A DNA stretch of 64,000 nt. It comes from Cellulosimicrobium cellulans (GTDB lineage: Bacteria; Actinomycetota; Actinomycetes; Actinomycetales; Cellulomonadaceae). This document shows positions 50,035 through 58,591 of this stretch, one piece after another (positions within the stretch are counted from its first letter, which is position 1; every line of letters begins with the position of its first letter). The stretch spans positions 62,001 to 126,000 of the forward strand of contig NZ_BJNZ01000006.1 in the NCBI RefSeq assembly GCF_006539945.1, given 5' to 3'. The position numbers were made by a program, and so were the translations under genes. The notes under the pieces were generated by a model. It saw nothing but the letters and a program-made list of their open reading frames with translations. It did not search any database and was not told where the DNA came from.

Positions 50035-51654
50035 TCAGCCGCAGGTCGTGTCCGGGTACGGGGCCGTGCCCTCCGCCTGGACGCCCTTTCCGTCGACGGT
50101 CTTGTACGCGACGAGAGACACCTCACCGGCGTCGAGCGTCTTGCCCTTGACCGCGAACGTCTTCTCGACCGTCTCCCCGGCGGGGATCTTCGTGAACTTG
50201 TGCTCGCCCGAGACCGTCGTGACCCGGACGTCGATCGGCACCGTGTCGGTGTTCGTCACCGAGGCGGTCAGCCAGAGCTGCTTGCCCGCCGCCTTGCACG
50301 ACGGCGTCGCGGTACCGGAGAAGAGCACCGCGGTCGCGCCCGGCTCGGCGCCGATCTCGTCCGCCGTCGCCGACTGGTCGAACGAGGCGTTGCCGTACGT
50401 CGCGAACCAGCCCCGCGCCGTCGCGAAGTCCTCGGTGAAGGCGCGCGACAGGAGCAGCAGGAGCCGGGCCTTGACGGCCGTGAGGTCGCCGCCCGCGATG
50501 ATGCCGTTGCCGCCCCCGTACGACGACCCCGACCCGGTGCGCGTCGTCGAGACGAACCACACGCCCTTGTCGCGGATCGCCGCGGTGCGCGCCTGGCTCA
50601 TCGCGGACGAGATGCCGCCCGCGCCGGTGCCCGCGGTGACGATGCCCTGGACCCCGGCATTCGCGAACGCGGCGACGCCCTCGCCGCCCGCCTGCTGGTA
50701 GGACGTGACGATCTCGACGCGCGGGAGCGTCTTGGCGTCGACCGTCGCGAGGTCGAACGGCGTGAACCACTCCTCGGTGTCGCACGACAGCACGCGAGCC
50801 GGCGCGCGGCCCAGGGTGATGTTGTCGCCGTCGATCCAGCCGAGCACGCCGTACTCGCGCGTCTGGAACGTGTCGGTGCGGTACGAGTTCGTCTTGGTGA
50901 CCTCGCGGGCCGCCTGGATCTCGTCGTTGAGCATGAGCACGGTGCCGAAGCAGAACGTCTGCTGCGACGCCGCGACCTTGATCGCGTTGTAGAGGTTCGC
51001 GGGCGCGTCCGTGCCGAACACGAGGCTCGAGTCCGGCCCGGCGCCCGACCCCCACGGGCGCATCGAGCCGGACGTGACGACGGGCTTGCGCGACCGCACC
51101 GTGAGGTCGAGCCAGTACGCGAACTCCTCCTGCGTGTCGGTGCCCGTCGTGACGACGACGGCGTCGGCGGTCTTCAGCTGCTTCTCGACCTCGAGCGTGA
51201 GCGCGTGGAACTGCTCCATCGAGTAGCCGGACGAACCGGCGTTGCCGAACTGGACGGCCGTGACGTCGGCGACCGCGTCGAGCTCGGGACGCAGCGTGTC
51301 CAGCATGTCCTCCATGAGGTACGTGCCGGCGCGGTAGCTCGTGAACGTGTCGCGGCCGGTCGCCTTGCCGGCCATGGTGCCGCCGGTCGCGACGACGACG
51401 ACCTTCGGCTTCTCCGTGGTGGCGGTCGCCGTCGCGGTCGCGTACTGCGCGGACGTGATGCCGAGCGGGTTGGCCGGGGCGGTCCCGGCGGCGAGCACCG
51501 GTGCCGCGGCGCCCTCGGCGCGTGCGGCGGCGGCCGACGCCCGGGAGTCGGCGACGGTGTACGCGACCGTCGCGGCGAGGGCCGCGCACGCCAGGACGAG
51601 CGCGACGACGGCCGCGACGGCGCGGCCGGACAGGGTCAGGGTGAACGTTCTCAA
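50035..51654 (-). CDS. ansB: Extracytoplasmic type II L-asparaginase with C-terminal module
   Basis: A 539-residue asparaginase. A signal anchor is at residues 12-34 (AVAAVVALVLACAALAATVA). The enzyme starts near residue 83 with VVVVATGGTMAGKATG (Thr93). The second active Thr172-Asp173 is in TTGTDTQEEFAYW, and Lys254 in REVTKTNSY, giving the complete type II set. It turns Asn into Asp and NH3 outside the cell. Residues 450-539 are an extra domain with Cys453 and Cys538, like the tail of the esterase at 46529. No ATG is available at the proper site; TTG at 51654, with GGAAGG 7 bp upstream, is the most likely start. Divergent from the PLP decarboxylase gene. Confidence 0.88.
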   Translation of the reverse strand: MRTFTLTLSGRAVAAVVALVLACAALAATVAYTVADSRASAAAARAEGAAAPVLAAGTAPANPLGITSAQYATATATATTEKPKVVVVATGGTMAGKATGRDTFTSYRAGTYLMEDMLDTLRPELDAVADVTAVQFGNAGSSGYSMEQFHALTLEVEKQLKTADAVVVTTGTDTQEEFAYWLDLTVRSRKPVVTSGSMRPWGSGAGPDSSLVFGTDAPANLYNAIKVAASQQTFCFGTVLMLNDEIQAAREVTKTNSYRTDTFQTREYGVLGWIDGDNITLGRAPARVLSCDTEEWFTPFDLATVDAKTLPRVEIVTSYQQAGGEGVAAFANAGVQGIVTAGTGAGGISSAMSQARTAAIRDKGVWFVSTTRTGSGSSYGGGNGIIAGGDLTAVKARLLLLLSRAFTEDFATARGWFATYGNASFDQSATADEIGAEPGATAVLFSGTATPSCKAAGKQLWLTASVTNTDTVPIDVRVTTVSGEHKFTKIPAGETVEKTFAVKGKTLDAGEVSLVAYKTVDGKGVQAEGTAPYPDTTCG

Positions 51655-51838
51655 CAGGGGGCCTTCCGTCGGGGGAACATCTGGCCCGCCCGACGCTAGG
51701 GACGCCGTGTTGCCGGGTGATTGCCTGGGCGTAAGAAGTACGCGCGTACCGGATCGCCGCCCCGCGGTTGACCGCGGCCCGGCGCGGGTCCAGCCTGGCG
51801 GGAGGGCCGGCGCGGGTCCGGCCCGGTCAGGAGCGGTC

Positions 51839-53236
51839 ATGGACGATCGCGACGCCGCCCTCCTGCGGGCGCACGAGCACGCCGCCGCGTGGCTCGACTC
51901 CCTCGCGACACGGCCCGTCCCGCCGCGGGCGAGCGTGGCCGACGTCGTCGCCGCGCTGGGCACCGACCTGCCCGACGGCCCGACGACGGCCGCGGACGTC
52001 GTCGACCTGCTCGCCACGGCGTGCGGCCCCGGGCTCACGGCCATGCCGTCCGGCCGCTTCTACGGCATGGTCATCGGCGGGAGCCACCCCGCGGCGCTCG
52101 CGGCCGACTGGCTCACGAGCGCGTGGGACCAGAACTCCGCGCTGCGCACGGTGACCCCCGCCCACACCGCCGTCGAGGACGTGACGAGCGCGTGGCTCCT
52201 CGACCTGCTGGGCCTGCCCGCCACGGGCGCGGTCGGGTTCGTCACCGGCGCGACGACCGCGAACTTCACGGCGCTCGCGGCGGCGCGCGGCGAGGTCCTG
52301 CGACGCGCCGGGTGGGACGTGCGCCGCGACGGCCTGACGGGAGCCCCGCGCGTCCGCGTCCTCGTGGGCGCCGAACGGCACGAGTCGGTCGACCTCGCGC
52401 TGTCCTACCTCGGGCTCGGCGCGCCCGAGGTCGTGGCCGCCGACGACCAGGGCCGCATCTCGGTCGCCGCGCTCGACGAGGCGCTGAGCGCGTCCGTCGA
52501 CCAGGGCTCTCCCTCGGCCGGGGGGACCGGCGGCCCGACGATCGTCGTGCTCCAGGCGGGCAACGTGCACTCGGGCGCGTTCGACCCGTTCGCCGCCGCG
52601 GTCGAGGTGGCGCACCGGCACGGCGCGTGGGTGCACGTCGACGGCGCGTTCGGGCTCTTCGCCGCCGCGTCGCCGTCGTACCGGCACCTCGTCGCGGGGT
52701 ACGAGGCCGCGGACTCCTGGGCGACCGACGCGCACAAGACGCTCAACGTCCCGTACGACTGCGGGCTCGCGATCGTCGCGGACCCCGCGCCGCTGCGCGC
52801 CGCGATGGGGATGCACGGGGACTACCTCATCCAGAGCGACGCGGGCGACCCGCTCGACAAGGTGCCCGAGCTGTCGCGCCGTGGTCGCGCGTTCCCCGTG
52901 TGGGCGGTGCTGCGCGCGCTCGGGCGCTCAGGCGTCGCGGACCTCGTCGACGGCTTCTGCCGGCACGCGACGACGTTCGCGGAGGGGATGCGCGCGCTCG
53001 ACGGCGCGGTCGTGCTCAACGACGTCGTCTTCACCCAGGTGTGCGCGTCGTTCGGCAGCGACGAGCGGACGCAGGAGGTGGTGCGGCGTGTGCTCGCCGA
53101 CGGCACGGCCTGGATGTCCGGCTCACGATGGCACGACCGCGCGGTGCTGCGCGTGTCGGTGAGCTCGTGGGCGACGACGGACGACGACGTCCGGATGAGC
53201 CTCGATGCGCTGCGCCGCGCGGCGTCGTCGGACTGA
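51839..53236 (+). CDS. PLP-dependent group II decarboxylase-like protein
   Basis: A 465-residue PLP enzyme of the aromatic-amino-acid/glutamate decarboxylase superfamily. Motifs: GRFYGMVIGGSHPAALAADW, GFVTGATTANFTALAAAR, VHVDGAFGLFAA with Asp268 to the PLP nitrogen, and SWATDAHKTLNVPYDCG with the Schiff-base Lys300. Substrate uncertain: such actinobacterial proteins are also annotated as aspartate aminotransferase family. AGGAG 6 bp upstream of the ATG at 51839. Cytoplasmic, alone on its strand. Confidence 0.85.
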   Translation: MDDRDAALLRAHEHAAAWLDSLATRPVPPRASVADVVAALGTDLPDGPTTAADVVDLLATACGPGLTAMPSGRFYGMVIGGSHPAALAADWLTSAWDQNSALRTVTPAHTAVEDVTSAWLLDLLGLPATGAVGFVTGATTANFTALAAARGEVLRRAGWDVRRDGLTGAPRVRVLVGAERHESVDLALSYLGLGAPEVVAADDQGRISVAALDEALSASVDQGSPSAGGTGGPTIVVLQAGNVHSGAFDPFAAAVEVAHRHGAWVHVDGAFGLFAAASPSYRHLVAGYEAADSWATDAHKTLNVPYDCGLAIVADPAPLRAAMGMHGDYLIQSDAGDPLDKVPELSRRGRAFPVWAVLRALGRSGVADLVDGFCRHATTFAEGMRALDGAVVLNDVVFTQVCASFGSDERTQEVVRRVLADGTAWMSGSRWHDRAVLRVSVSSWATTDDDVRMSLDALRRAASSD

Positions 53237-53343
53237 CCTCCTCGCCCGACACACGAGCCGCCCCGGAACGGCGAGGCCCGGACGGCCCCGCCGCAGCGGG
53301 GGCGCCCGGGCCCAGCGGCGGGCCGGTCAGCGGCCCTCTGCCG

Positions 53344-54489
53344 TCACCGACCGCGGTGCTTGCCGAGGTCGACGCGCACGAGGTGCCCGTCGGGCGGCGT
53401 CGTCTCGTCAGCAGGCAGCGCGTTCGTCGTGGCGAGCAGGCCCCTGCCGTCCCACTCGAGCCCTGCGGGCAGCGGGACCTCGACGACCGTGCTCGGGCCG
53501 CGCTTGCCGACCTGCGAGATCCTGCCGCCGAAGAGCTCGGCCACGTAGACGGTGCCCTTGTCCGTCACGGCGAGGTTCGTCGCGCCCACGAACCCGGTCC
53601 CGACCTGGCGCACCTTCCCCTTCCACGGGTCCACCGTGTAGACGGCGCCGCGTGCGCCGAGGCTCGCGTCCTCGGGCCCGCCGGGGAGCGTCGTCACGTA
53701 GAGCACGCCGCGCGGGCCCACCTCGACGTCCGTGGGGACGGGCTCGAACCAGTAGGTCTCGCCGACGACGCAGTCGGGCCACCCGATGGCGGCCGCGGCC
53801 TCCGCGGTGACCACCGCGGGCTGGGCCGGCAGGACGGCCACGGTGCGGATCGTGCCGCGGTCGCTGATCGACAGGATCGCGTTCGCGCCCGCGTCGGCGA
53901 CGTAGGTCGTGCCGCGCGACGTGGTCGTCGCGTACGGGTGGGAGTCGGCGATGCCCGTGTAGAGGCCCGGGACCGGCACCGGAGGTACCTGGGCGACGCA
54001 CGCCGGGTCGGTCTCGCGCAGGCCGTACGTCACGCCTGCGTCGGGGTTCTTCGCCTGCTCGTACGCGAACGTGTCCGCGAGGACACGGGGCGTGCCCGTC
54101 GGGTTCCCCCAGCGGTCCGTGCGCAGCGTCGAGACCTCCGACGCGACCGGCCCCTCCTCGCCGAGCTGCGTCTCGGTGAACGTGATCCGACGGTCCGCGT
54201 AGGAGACGCCGCCCACCTCACCGCCGTCGGGCGACACGTAGAGCACGCTCGGCGTGCCGTCGCGCCCGACGGCCGTGAGCAGGCCGGGGAAGTTCTGGGT
54301 GACGTAGGTCGTGCCGCGCGGACCGACCGCGAGGCTGAGCGGGGTGACGAGCCCGGTCGCGACGTCGGTGACGGTGGGCGGGCGCGGGTCGTGCCTGCCG
54401 CCGTGCGCGACGGCGGGGCTCGCGACGAGGACGAGGGCGGCGGTCGCTGCGGCGACGCCTGCGGGCAGGGCGGTACGGAGTCTTCTCAT
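53344..54489 (-). CDS. Secreted ScyD/ScyE-family beta-propeller protein
   Basis: A 381-residue exported protein. The signal peptide is residues 1-28 (AGVAAATAALVLVASPAVAH). The mature part is a six-bladed propeller typical of ScyD/ScyE proteins: VTPLSLAVGPRGTTYVTQNF, GLYTGIADSHPYATTT, TYVADAGANAILSI, FEPVPTDVEVGPRGVLYVTT, GFVGATNLAVTDKGTVYVAELFGGRIS. Cyanobacterial relatives are encoded with the scytonemin pathway, but the actinobacterial ones have no known role. The N-terminal nine residues SPAVAHGG are shared, also at DNA level, with the neighbouring nuclease gene. Lacks visible catalytic residues. Confidence 0.83.
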   Translation of the reverse strand: MRRLRTALPAGVAAATAALVLVASPAVAHGGRHDPRPPTVTDVATGLVTPLSLAVGPRGTTYVTQNFPGLLTAVGRDGTPSVLYVSPDGGEVGGVSYADRRITFTETQLGEEGPVASEVSTLRTDRWGNPTGTPRVLADTFAYEQAKNPDAGVTYGLRETDPACVAQVPPVPVPGLYTGIADSHPYATTTSRGTTYVADAGANAILSISDRGTIRTVAVLPAQPAVVTAEAAAAIGWPDCVVGETYWFEPVPTDVEVGPRGVLYVTTLPGGPEDASLGARGAVYTVDPWKGKVRQVGTGFVGATNLAVTDKGTVYVAELFGGRISQVGKRGPSTVVEVPLPAGLEWDGRGLLATTNALPADETTPPDGHLVRVDLGKHRGR

Positions 54490-54734
54490 GGGTGCTCCAG
54501 GTCCGGCGGTCCCGGGGCGCGGCGGGGGTGTCGTCGCCGTGCTGCGGGGCAGCACGCGTGCGCGTCGCGCCGGGGACGTGGGTGAGGTGGTCGTCGGGCC
54601 GGACGACGTGGCGCGCCACGGGTGTGCCGGGGGCGTGCCGTGCGACCGGCGAGGCGCCGGCCGGGAGTCTGCTGTGCGTCGGCGGTGAGCACAGACCTCC
54701 GAGTGTGCACCCGACGGCGTGCCGGGTCCAGGAC

Positions 54735-54767
54735 CGTCGCCCCGGGCGACGAGCGCCCGGGGCGACG
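54735..54767. terminator. Terminator hairpin downstream of the EEP-family gene
   Basis: CGTCGCCCCGGGCG (54735-54748) pairs perfectly with CGCCCGGGGCGACG (54754-54767) over a 5-base ACGAG loop, 12 bp after the stop at 54779. Confidence 0.8.
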
Positions 54768-54778
54768 GCGGGACGGGG

Positions 54779-56086
54779 TCAGCCGCGGACGGCCAGGTCC
54801 ACCCAGACGAGCCGGTGGTCGCTGCTCGGGAACGGGAAGACTCCGGTGAGGCGCGACAGCGGGTCCGCCTGGACCGGCCAGAACACCCCGGCGTCGCGCA
54901 CGCGCAGGTCGCGCGACGGCAGCACGTAGTCCGCGCGCAGGTTGCCGGGCGCGGTGTCCGCGAAGTCGGCGGTGTCGAGCGCGGGGTCGCCCCGGTGGGT
55001 CGCGTTCGCGCCGCCCTGGAGCGCGGCGGCCTCGGTGCCGCCGGACGAGCGGGGTGCCGGGTCCTGGACGCGCCGGTGGTCGAGGAGCTGGTCGATCGCG
55101 GCGTCGACCGAGTCGCCGTCGAGCGGGTCGGCGTTCTGGTCGCCCAGGACGACGAAGCTCTCGCCGGGGTGCAGGCCGCCGCGGCGGCCGGCGTCGTCGT
55201 ACACGTACCGCGACGCCTTGCCGGGCGTCACGTAGTCCGCCCAGAACCGGATCTCGTCGTGGTTGCGCCGCCCGTTGCGGTCCTCGGGGCCGTCGAACGT
55301 GGGCGGCGTGGGGTGGGACGCGAGCACGTGGACCGTCTGGCGACCGACCCGCACGGGAACGTCCCAGTGCGACTTGCTGGACAGCCGCACGACCTCGAGC
55401 TCCTCGGGCGTGAACCAGTCCGCGGGTGCGGCGGTCGCGGGGTCGTCGGGGAGCAGAGCGCCGGGCATGTCCTTCCACAGGAAGTGCTGGAACGTGCGGA
55501 CGCCGCGCCTGTCGATCGGGTACCGCGACAGCACGACCATGCCGTACTGGCCCTCGAACACCCCGAAGCCGAACGCGTCGTCGCCCCCGCCGACCGTGCC
55601 GTCGTTGTTGAGGTCGAACCCGCTGGGCACGCCCGTGTTCGACGGCGCGACGTACGCGTAGCGGTACTCGATCGGCGTCGCGCCGCCCTGGGCGACCTCG
55701 AGGTAGTTGTCGCGGAACAGGTCGACGGCGCGCTGGTCGGGCACGTGGTCGAACTCGTTGAGCAGCACGACGTCGGGCCGGGTGCGCTGGAGCACCTCGG
55801 CGATCGTCGCCGCCTGCGGGTCGTCGAGGGTAGAGAGGTCGGCCTCGAGCTCTCCCGCCGCGGCGCGGTTGAGGCTCGCGTTGTACGTCGCGACGCGCAG
55901 CGTCCCGCGGTCGTGGCCGTTCCCGTGGCCGTGCCCGTGGCCGCCGTGCGCGACGGCGGGGCTCGCGGCAGCGCCGGCGACTCCCCCGCTGAGAGTGACG
56001 GCCAGCGCGACGGGTACGGCGAGGGCGGCGGCCAGGACGGTGCGTGCGGTGCGGGGCTCGGCCGGGTGAACAGGTCTCGTGGACAC
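54779..56086 (-). CDS. Secreted endonuclease/exonuclease/phosphatase (EEP) family protein
   Basis: A 435-residue secreted hydrolase. The signal peptide is about residues 14-46, then a His-rich mature N-terminus (AHGGHGHGHGNGHDRG) that may bind metal. The EEP fold shows LRVATYNASLNRAA, VVLLNEFDHVPD with the metal Glu, GQYGMVVLSRYPI, VHVLASHPTPPTF with the catalytic His, FVVLGDQNADP with the Asp-x-Asn and PSSDHRLVWVDL. The family cuts phosphodiesters or removes phosphate; similar secreted proteins are seen in phosphate-limited actinomycetes. PHO-box-like repeats lie 72 bp upstream. EF-hand-like DLNNDGTVGGGDD near residue 160 may bind Ca2+. Confidence 0.87.
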   Translation of the reverse strand: MSTRPVHPAEPRTARTVLAAALAVPVALAVTLSGGVAGAAASPAVAHGGHGHGHGNGHDRGTLRVATYNASLNRAAAGELEADLSTLDDPQAATIAEVLQRTRPDVVLLNEFDHVPDQRAVDLFRDNYLEVAQGGATPIEYRYAYVAPSNTGVPSGFDLNNDGTVGGGDDAFGFGVFEGQYGMVVLSRYPIDRRGVRTFQHFLWKDMPGALLPDDPATAAPADWFTPEELEVVRLSSKSHWDVPVRVGRQTVHVLASHPTPPTFDGPEDRNGRRNHDEIRFWADYVTPGKASRYVYDDAGRRGGLHPGESFVVLGDQNADPLDGDSVDAAIDQLLDHRRVQDPAPRSSGGTEAAALQGGANATHRGDPALDTADFADTAPGNLRADYVLPSRDLRVRDAGVFWPVQADPLSRLTGVFPFPSSDHRLVWVDLAVRG

Positions 56087-56157
56087 GGTGGCTCCTCGTC
56101 GTCGGGGACGGTGGTCGTCGAGAGGTTCCCCGCCACCGTACGCACGCCGGTCCCCGC

Positions 56158-56190
56158 GCGGAAGGGCGGCGAGGTGACCGGCGGATGAAC
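56158..56190 (-). promoter_or_regulatory. Candidate PHO box upstream of the EEP-family gene
   Basis: On the strand of the gene, three 11-bp units follow each other: GTTCATCCGCC, GGTCACCTCGC and CGCCCTTCCGC. The first two fit the PhoP repeat GTTCAYC well. It shares TCACCT(C/G)GCCGCCCTTCCG with the phosphodiesterase leader. Confidence 0.5.
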
Positions 56191-56235
56191 GCCGGCCGGC
56201 CCTGCCGACGTGGGCGGCCGGTGGGACCCTGGAGC

Positions 56236-57069
56236 ATGGACACCTCGCAGTCCCGACCCGTCCGCACCTACCCGCACGGCGTGCCGTGCTGGGTGGACAC
56301 CGAGCAGCCCGACGTCGACGCCGCGCTCGCGTTCTACGGCGCCCTCTTCGGGTGGGAGTTCGAGGACAGGCTGCCGCCCGGCACGGGGGAGCGCTACGTC
56401 GTCGCCTCGCTCGGCGGGCTGGACGTCGCGGCGGTCGCGTCGGGGACCGGTGTGCCCGAGTGGATCACGTACGTCGCGGTCGACGACGTGGACGCGTCCT
56501 CCCGGGGCGTCCCCGACCTCGGCGGGGAGGTCCTCGACGGCCCGACGACGATCGGGCCGCCCGGTCGCATGACGTCCGTCCGCGACCCGCAGGGCGCGAC
56601 GTTCCGGCTCTGGCAGCCCGGGACCCGGGTCGGCGCGCAGCGCGTCAACGAGCCCGGCACGTGGAACTTCAGCGTCCTGCACACGCCCGACGTCGCGCGG
56701 GCGCTGCACTTCTACGGCCCCCTCCTCGGGTGGGAGGTGGACCCGGAGCTCGGCGCGGGCATGGCGCGCGTCCAGGGCTACGGCGACCATCTCGCCCGGA
56801 CCGTCTACCCGGAGATCGACGCGAACCAGGAGGGCGCGCCGCCCGGCTTCCGGGACGTCGTGGCCGGCGTGGTCGAGGACGGCGGGCCGGCCCACCACGC
56901 CGTGGTGTTCTCGGTCGCCGACCGGGACGCCGCCGCCGAGGCCGCCGAGCGCGCGGGGGCCACGGTCCTGTCCGCGGAGGTCGGGGAGTGGACCCGCGAG
57001 GTCACGGTCCGCGACCCGCAGGGTGCCGTCCTCACGCTGTCGCAGTTCACCCCGCCCGAGGGCTTCTGA
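56236..57069 (+). CDS. VOC (glyoxalase/bleomycin-resistance) family protein with two domains
   Basis: A 277-residue protein with two tandem vicinal-oxygen-chelate domains. Domain 1 (about 17-135): CWVDTEQPDVDAALAFYGALFGWEFED and MTSVRDPQGATFRLWQPG. Domain 2 (about 148-272): TWNFSVLHTPDVARALHFYGPLLGWEVD and EVTVRDPQGAVLTLSQF. This pattern is typical of actinobacterial stress or antibiotic-binding proteins; the metal-binding residues are only partly conserved. Substrate unknown. Confidence 0.86.
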   Translation: MDTSQSRPVRTYPHGVPCWVDTEQPDVDAALAFYGALFGWEFEDRLPPGTGERYVVASLGGLDVAAVASGTGVPEWITYVAVDDVDASSRGVPDLGGEVLDGPTTIGPPGRMTSVRDPQGATFRLWQPGTRVGAQRVNEPGTWNFSVLHTPDVARALHFYGPLLGWEVDPELGAGMARVQGYGDHLARTVYPEIDANQEGAPPGFRDVVAGVVEDGGPAHHAVVFSVADRDAAAEAAERAGATVLSAEVGEWTREVTVRDPQGAVLTLSQFTPPEGF

Positions 57070-57148
57070 CGGCGGGGCCGCCGCCGGGTCGCGTGCGCGG
57101 CATGGTCGGGCTGCCCCTCCGGCCGCCCGCGTGCGGCATCATGACGCC

Positions 57149-58522
57149 GTGAACGTCGTCACCCGTGCCCCGCACGACCAGGTCGTCGCCCGTCTGCGCG
57201 CCGCGGACCTCGAGTACGGGCGCGTCGGCCCGACGGACGAGCGCGGCTGGACGTTCGCCGAGGTCGACACGGAGGTCGACGCCGCGGCCGGCCGCGAGCC
57301 CGGCGCGCCCGCGGCGGTCGCGGAGGCGCTCGCGCGGGTCGACGAGCTGGTCCCGGCGCCGTGGGTCGTGCAGCTCGACGCCGGGTCGGACCTGCTGCCC
57401 GACGGCGTGAGCGCGATCCTCGCGGCCCGCACCGACCCGGTGGCCCCGCCGGAGGTCGTCACGTGGGCGCCCCTCGACCCGTCCGGGACGAGCACCGACC
57501 ACGCGATGCGCCTCGACGGCGACGCGGGCCCCGTGCTCGCCGCCGTCGCCGCGCTGGTCGGGCTGCGGGACGCGGCGACCGCGCCGGACCGCCTGCGCGA
57601 TCTCGAGCACCCCGACGACCTGCTCGACGCGTTCACCGCGGTCGCCGACCTGCCGGCGACCGACTCGGCGGCGCCCGACGCCGTCGTCCAGCTCGTGCGC
57701 GCCGACGCCGCGTTCGTCCGCGCCGCGGTGCGCCGTGCGGGGGCGGCGTGGGTGCGCGCGACGGACGAGCGCACCGCCGTGTGGACGGTCGAGCGGCCCC
57801 CGTCCCCGGTCCCGGGTGCGCCCGACGACGACGTGCAGGAGGCGTTCACGGCGGCCCTCGCCGGGGAGTTCCGCGCACGGTCGACGATCGAGCGCGGCCT
57901 GCGTCCGGGCGAGGCGATGATCAGCCTCGAGCGCGCGGGGACCGGGGTGTCGTGGACGCTCACGACGCCCGGGCGGCCATGGGTCTTCGGGAGCTGGAAC
58001 GACACGTGGACGGACCTGTCCACCTCCGGGACCGAGGGCGCGTACGACGCGCTCGTCGACACCTTCGGCGAGCCGCGCGACCCGAACCGGTTGCGCGCGC
58101 TGCTCGCCGCGTCGACGTGGCCCGGCGACCCGGTCGCCGACCTCGCCTACCTCCTCGGCCTGCCGTCGGCGGTCGTCGAGGCGGTCGGCGACCCGGCGCG
58201 GTTCCGGCACGGCGCCGAGCGGGTCCAGCCCCTCGGCCCGACGGCGCCGCTCACCCCGGCCGAGAAGGCGGCGCTCGAGGCACGCGCGCCCCGGCGCGGG
58301 ACGGGGAAGACCGTGCGGGACGTCGTCCTGCTCGTTCTGGGCGTCGTGCTGCTCGGCCTCGGGGCGGCGATGCTCGCGACCGACGGCGCCGTCGTCGGGT
58401 CGGACGGCCCGCCCGGGTGGGACGTCGTCGTCTGGGTCGCGGGCGGTGTGCTCGCCCTCGCCGGATGGGCCGGCCTCGGCTCGGCCCGCTCCGACCGGCG
58501 CCGCTTCCTCGCCGACACGTGA
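57149..58522 (+). CDS. Conserved-type protein with C-terminal membrane helices, function unknown
   Basis: A 457-residue protein starting with GTG. The first 390 residues are soluble, acidic and without a recognised domain; one part (GEAMISLERAGTGVSWTLTTPGRPWVFGSW) looks like a beta-sheet ligand domain. Near the C-terminus are two hydrophobic helices (VRDVVLLVLGVVLLGLGAAM; VVVWVAGGVLALAGWAGLG) and a short basic tail. Thus probably a tail-anchored cytoplasmic protein. Follows the VOC gene by 80 bp. Confidence 0.65.
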   Translation: MNVVTRAPHDQVVARLRAADLEYGRVGPTDERGWTFAEVDTEVDAAAGREPGAPAAVAEALARVDELVPAPWVVQLDAGSDLLPDGVSAILAARTDPVAPPEVVTWAPLDPSGTSTDHAMRLDGDAGPVLAAVAALVGLRDAATAPDRLRDLEHPDDLLDAFTAVADLPATDSAAPDAVVQLVRADAAFVRAAVRRAGAAWVRATDERTAVWTVERPPSPVPGAPDDDVQEAFTAALAGEFRARSTIERGLRPGEAMISLERAGTGVSWTLTTPGRPWVFGSWNDTWTDLSTSGTEGAYDALVDTFGEPRDPNRLRALLAASTWPGDPVADLAYLLGLPSAVVEAVGDPARFRHGAERVQPLGPTAPLTPAEKAALEARAPRRGTGKTVRDVVLLVLGVVLLGLGAAMLATDGAVVGSDGPPGWDVVVWVAGGVLALAGWAGLGSARSDRRRFLADT

Positions 58523-58564
58523 GCGGGCCGTCCCCGGTCGCAGCACGACCGGGGACGGGCCGCT
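58522..58564. terminator. Bidirectional terminator hairpin
   Basis: A 19-bp stem with one mismatch (AGCGGGCCGTCCCCGGTCG on the left) closed by a CAGCA loop, beginning at the last base of the membrane-protein gene and ending 28 bp before the convergent phosphodiesterase stop. Confidence 0.8.
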
Positions 58565-58591
58565 CCCGCGGCGCTCGGGAGAGCGGCCGTG

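Noticed and set aside
53286-53301. Terminator between the PLP decarboxylase and the ScyD-like gene
   Set aside because: The stem CCCCGC/GCGGGG is only 6 bp with a 4-base loop, within the random expectation at this GC content.
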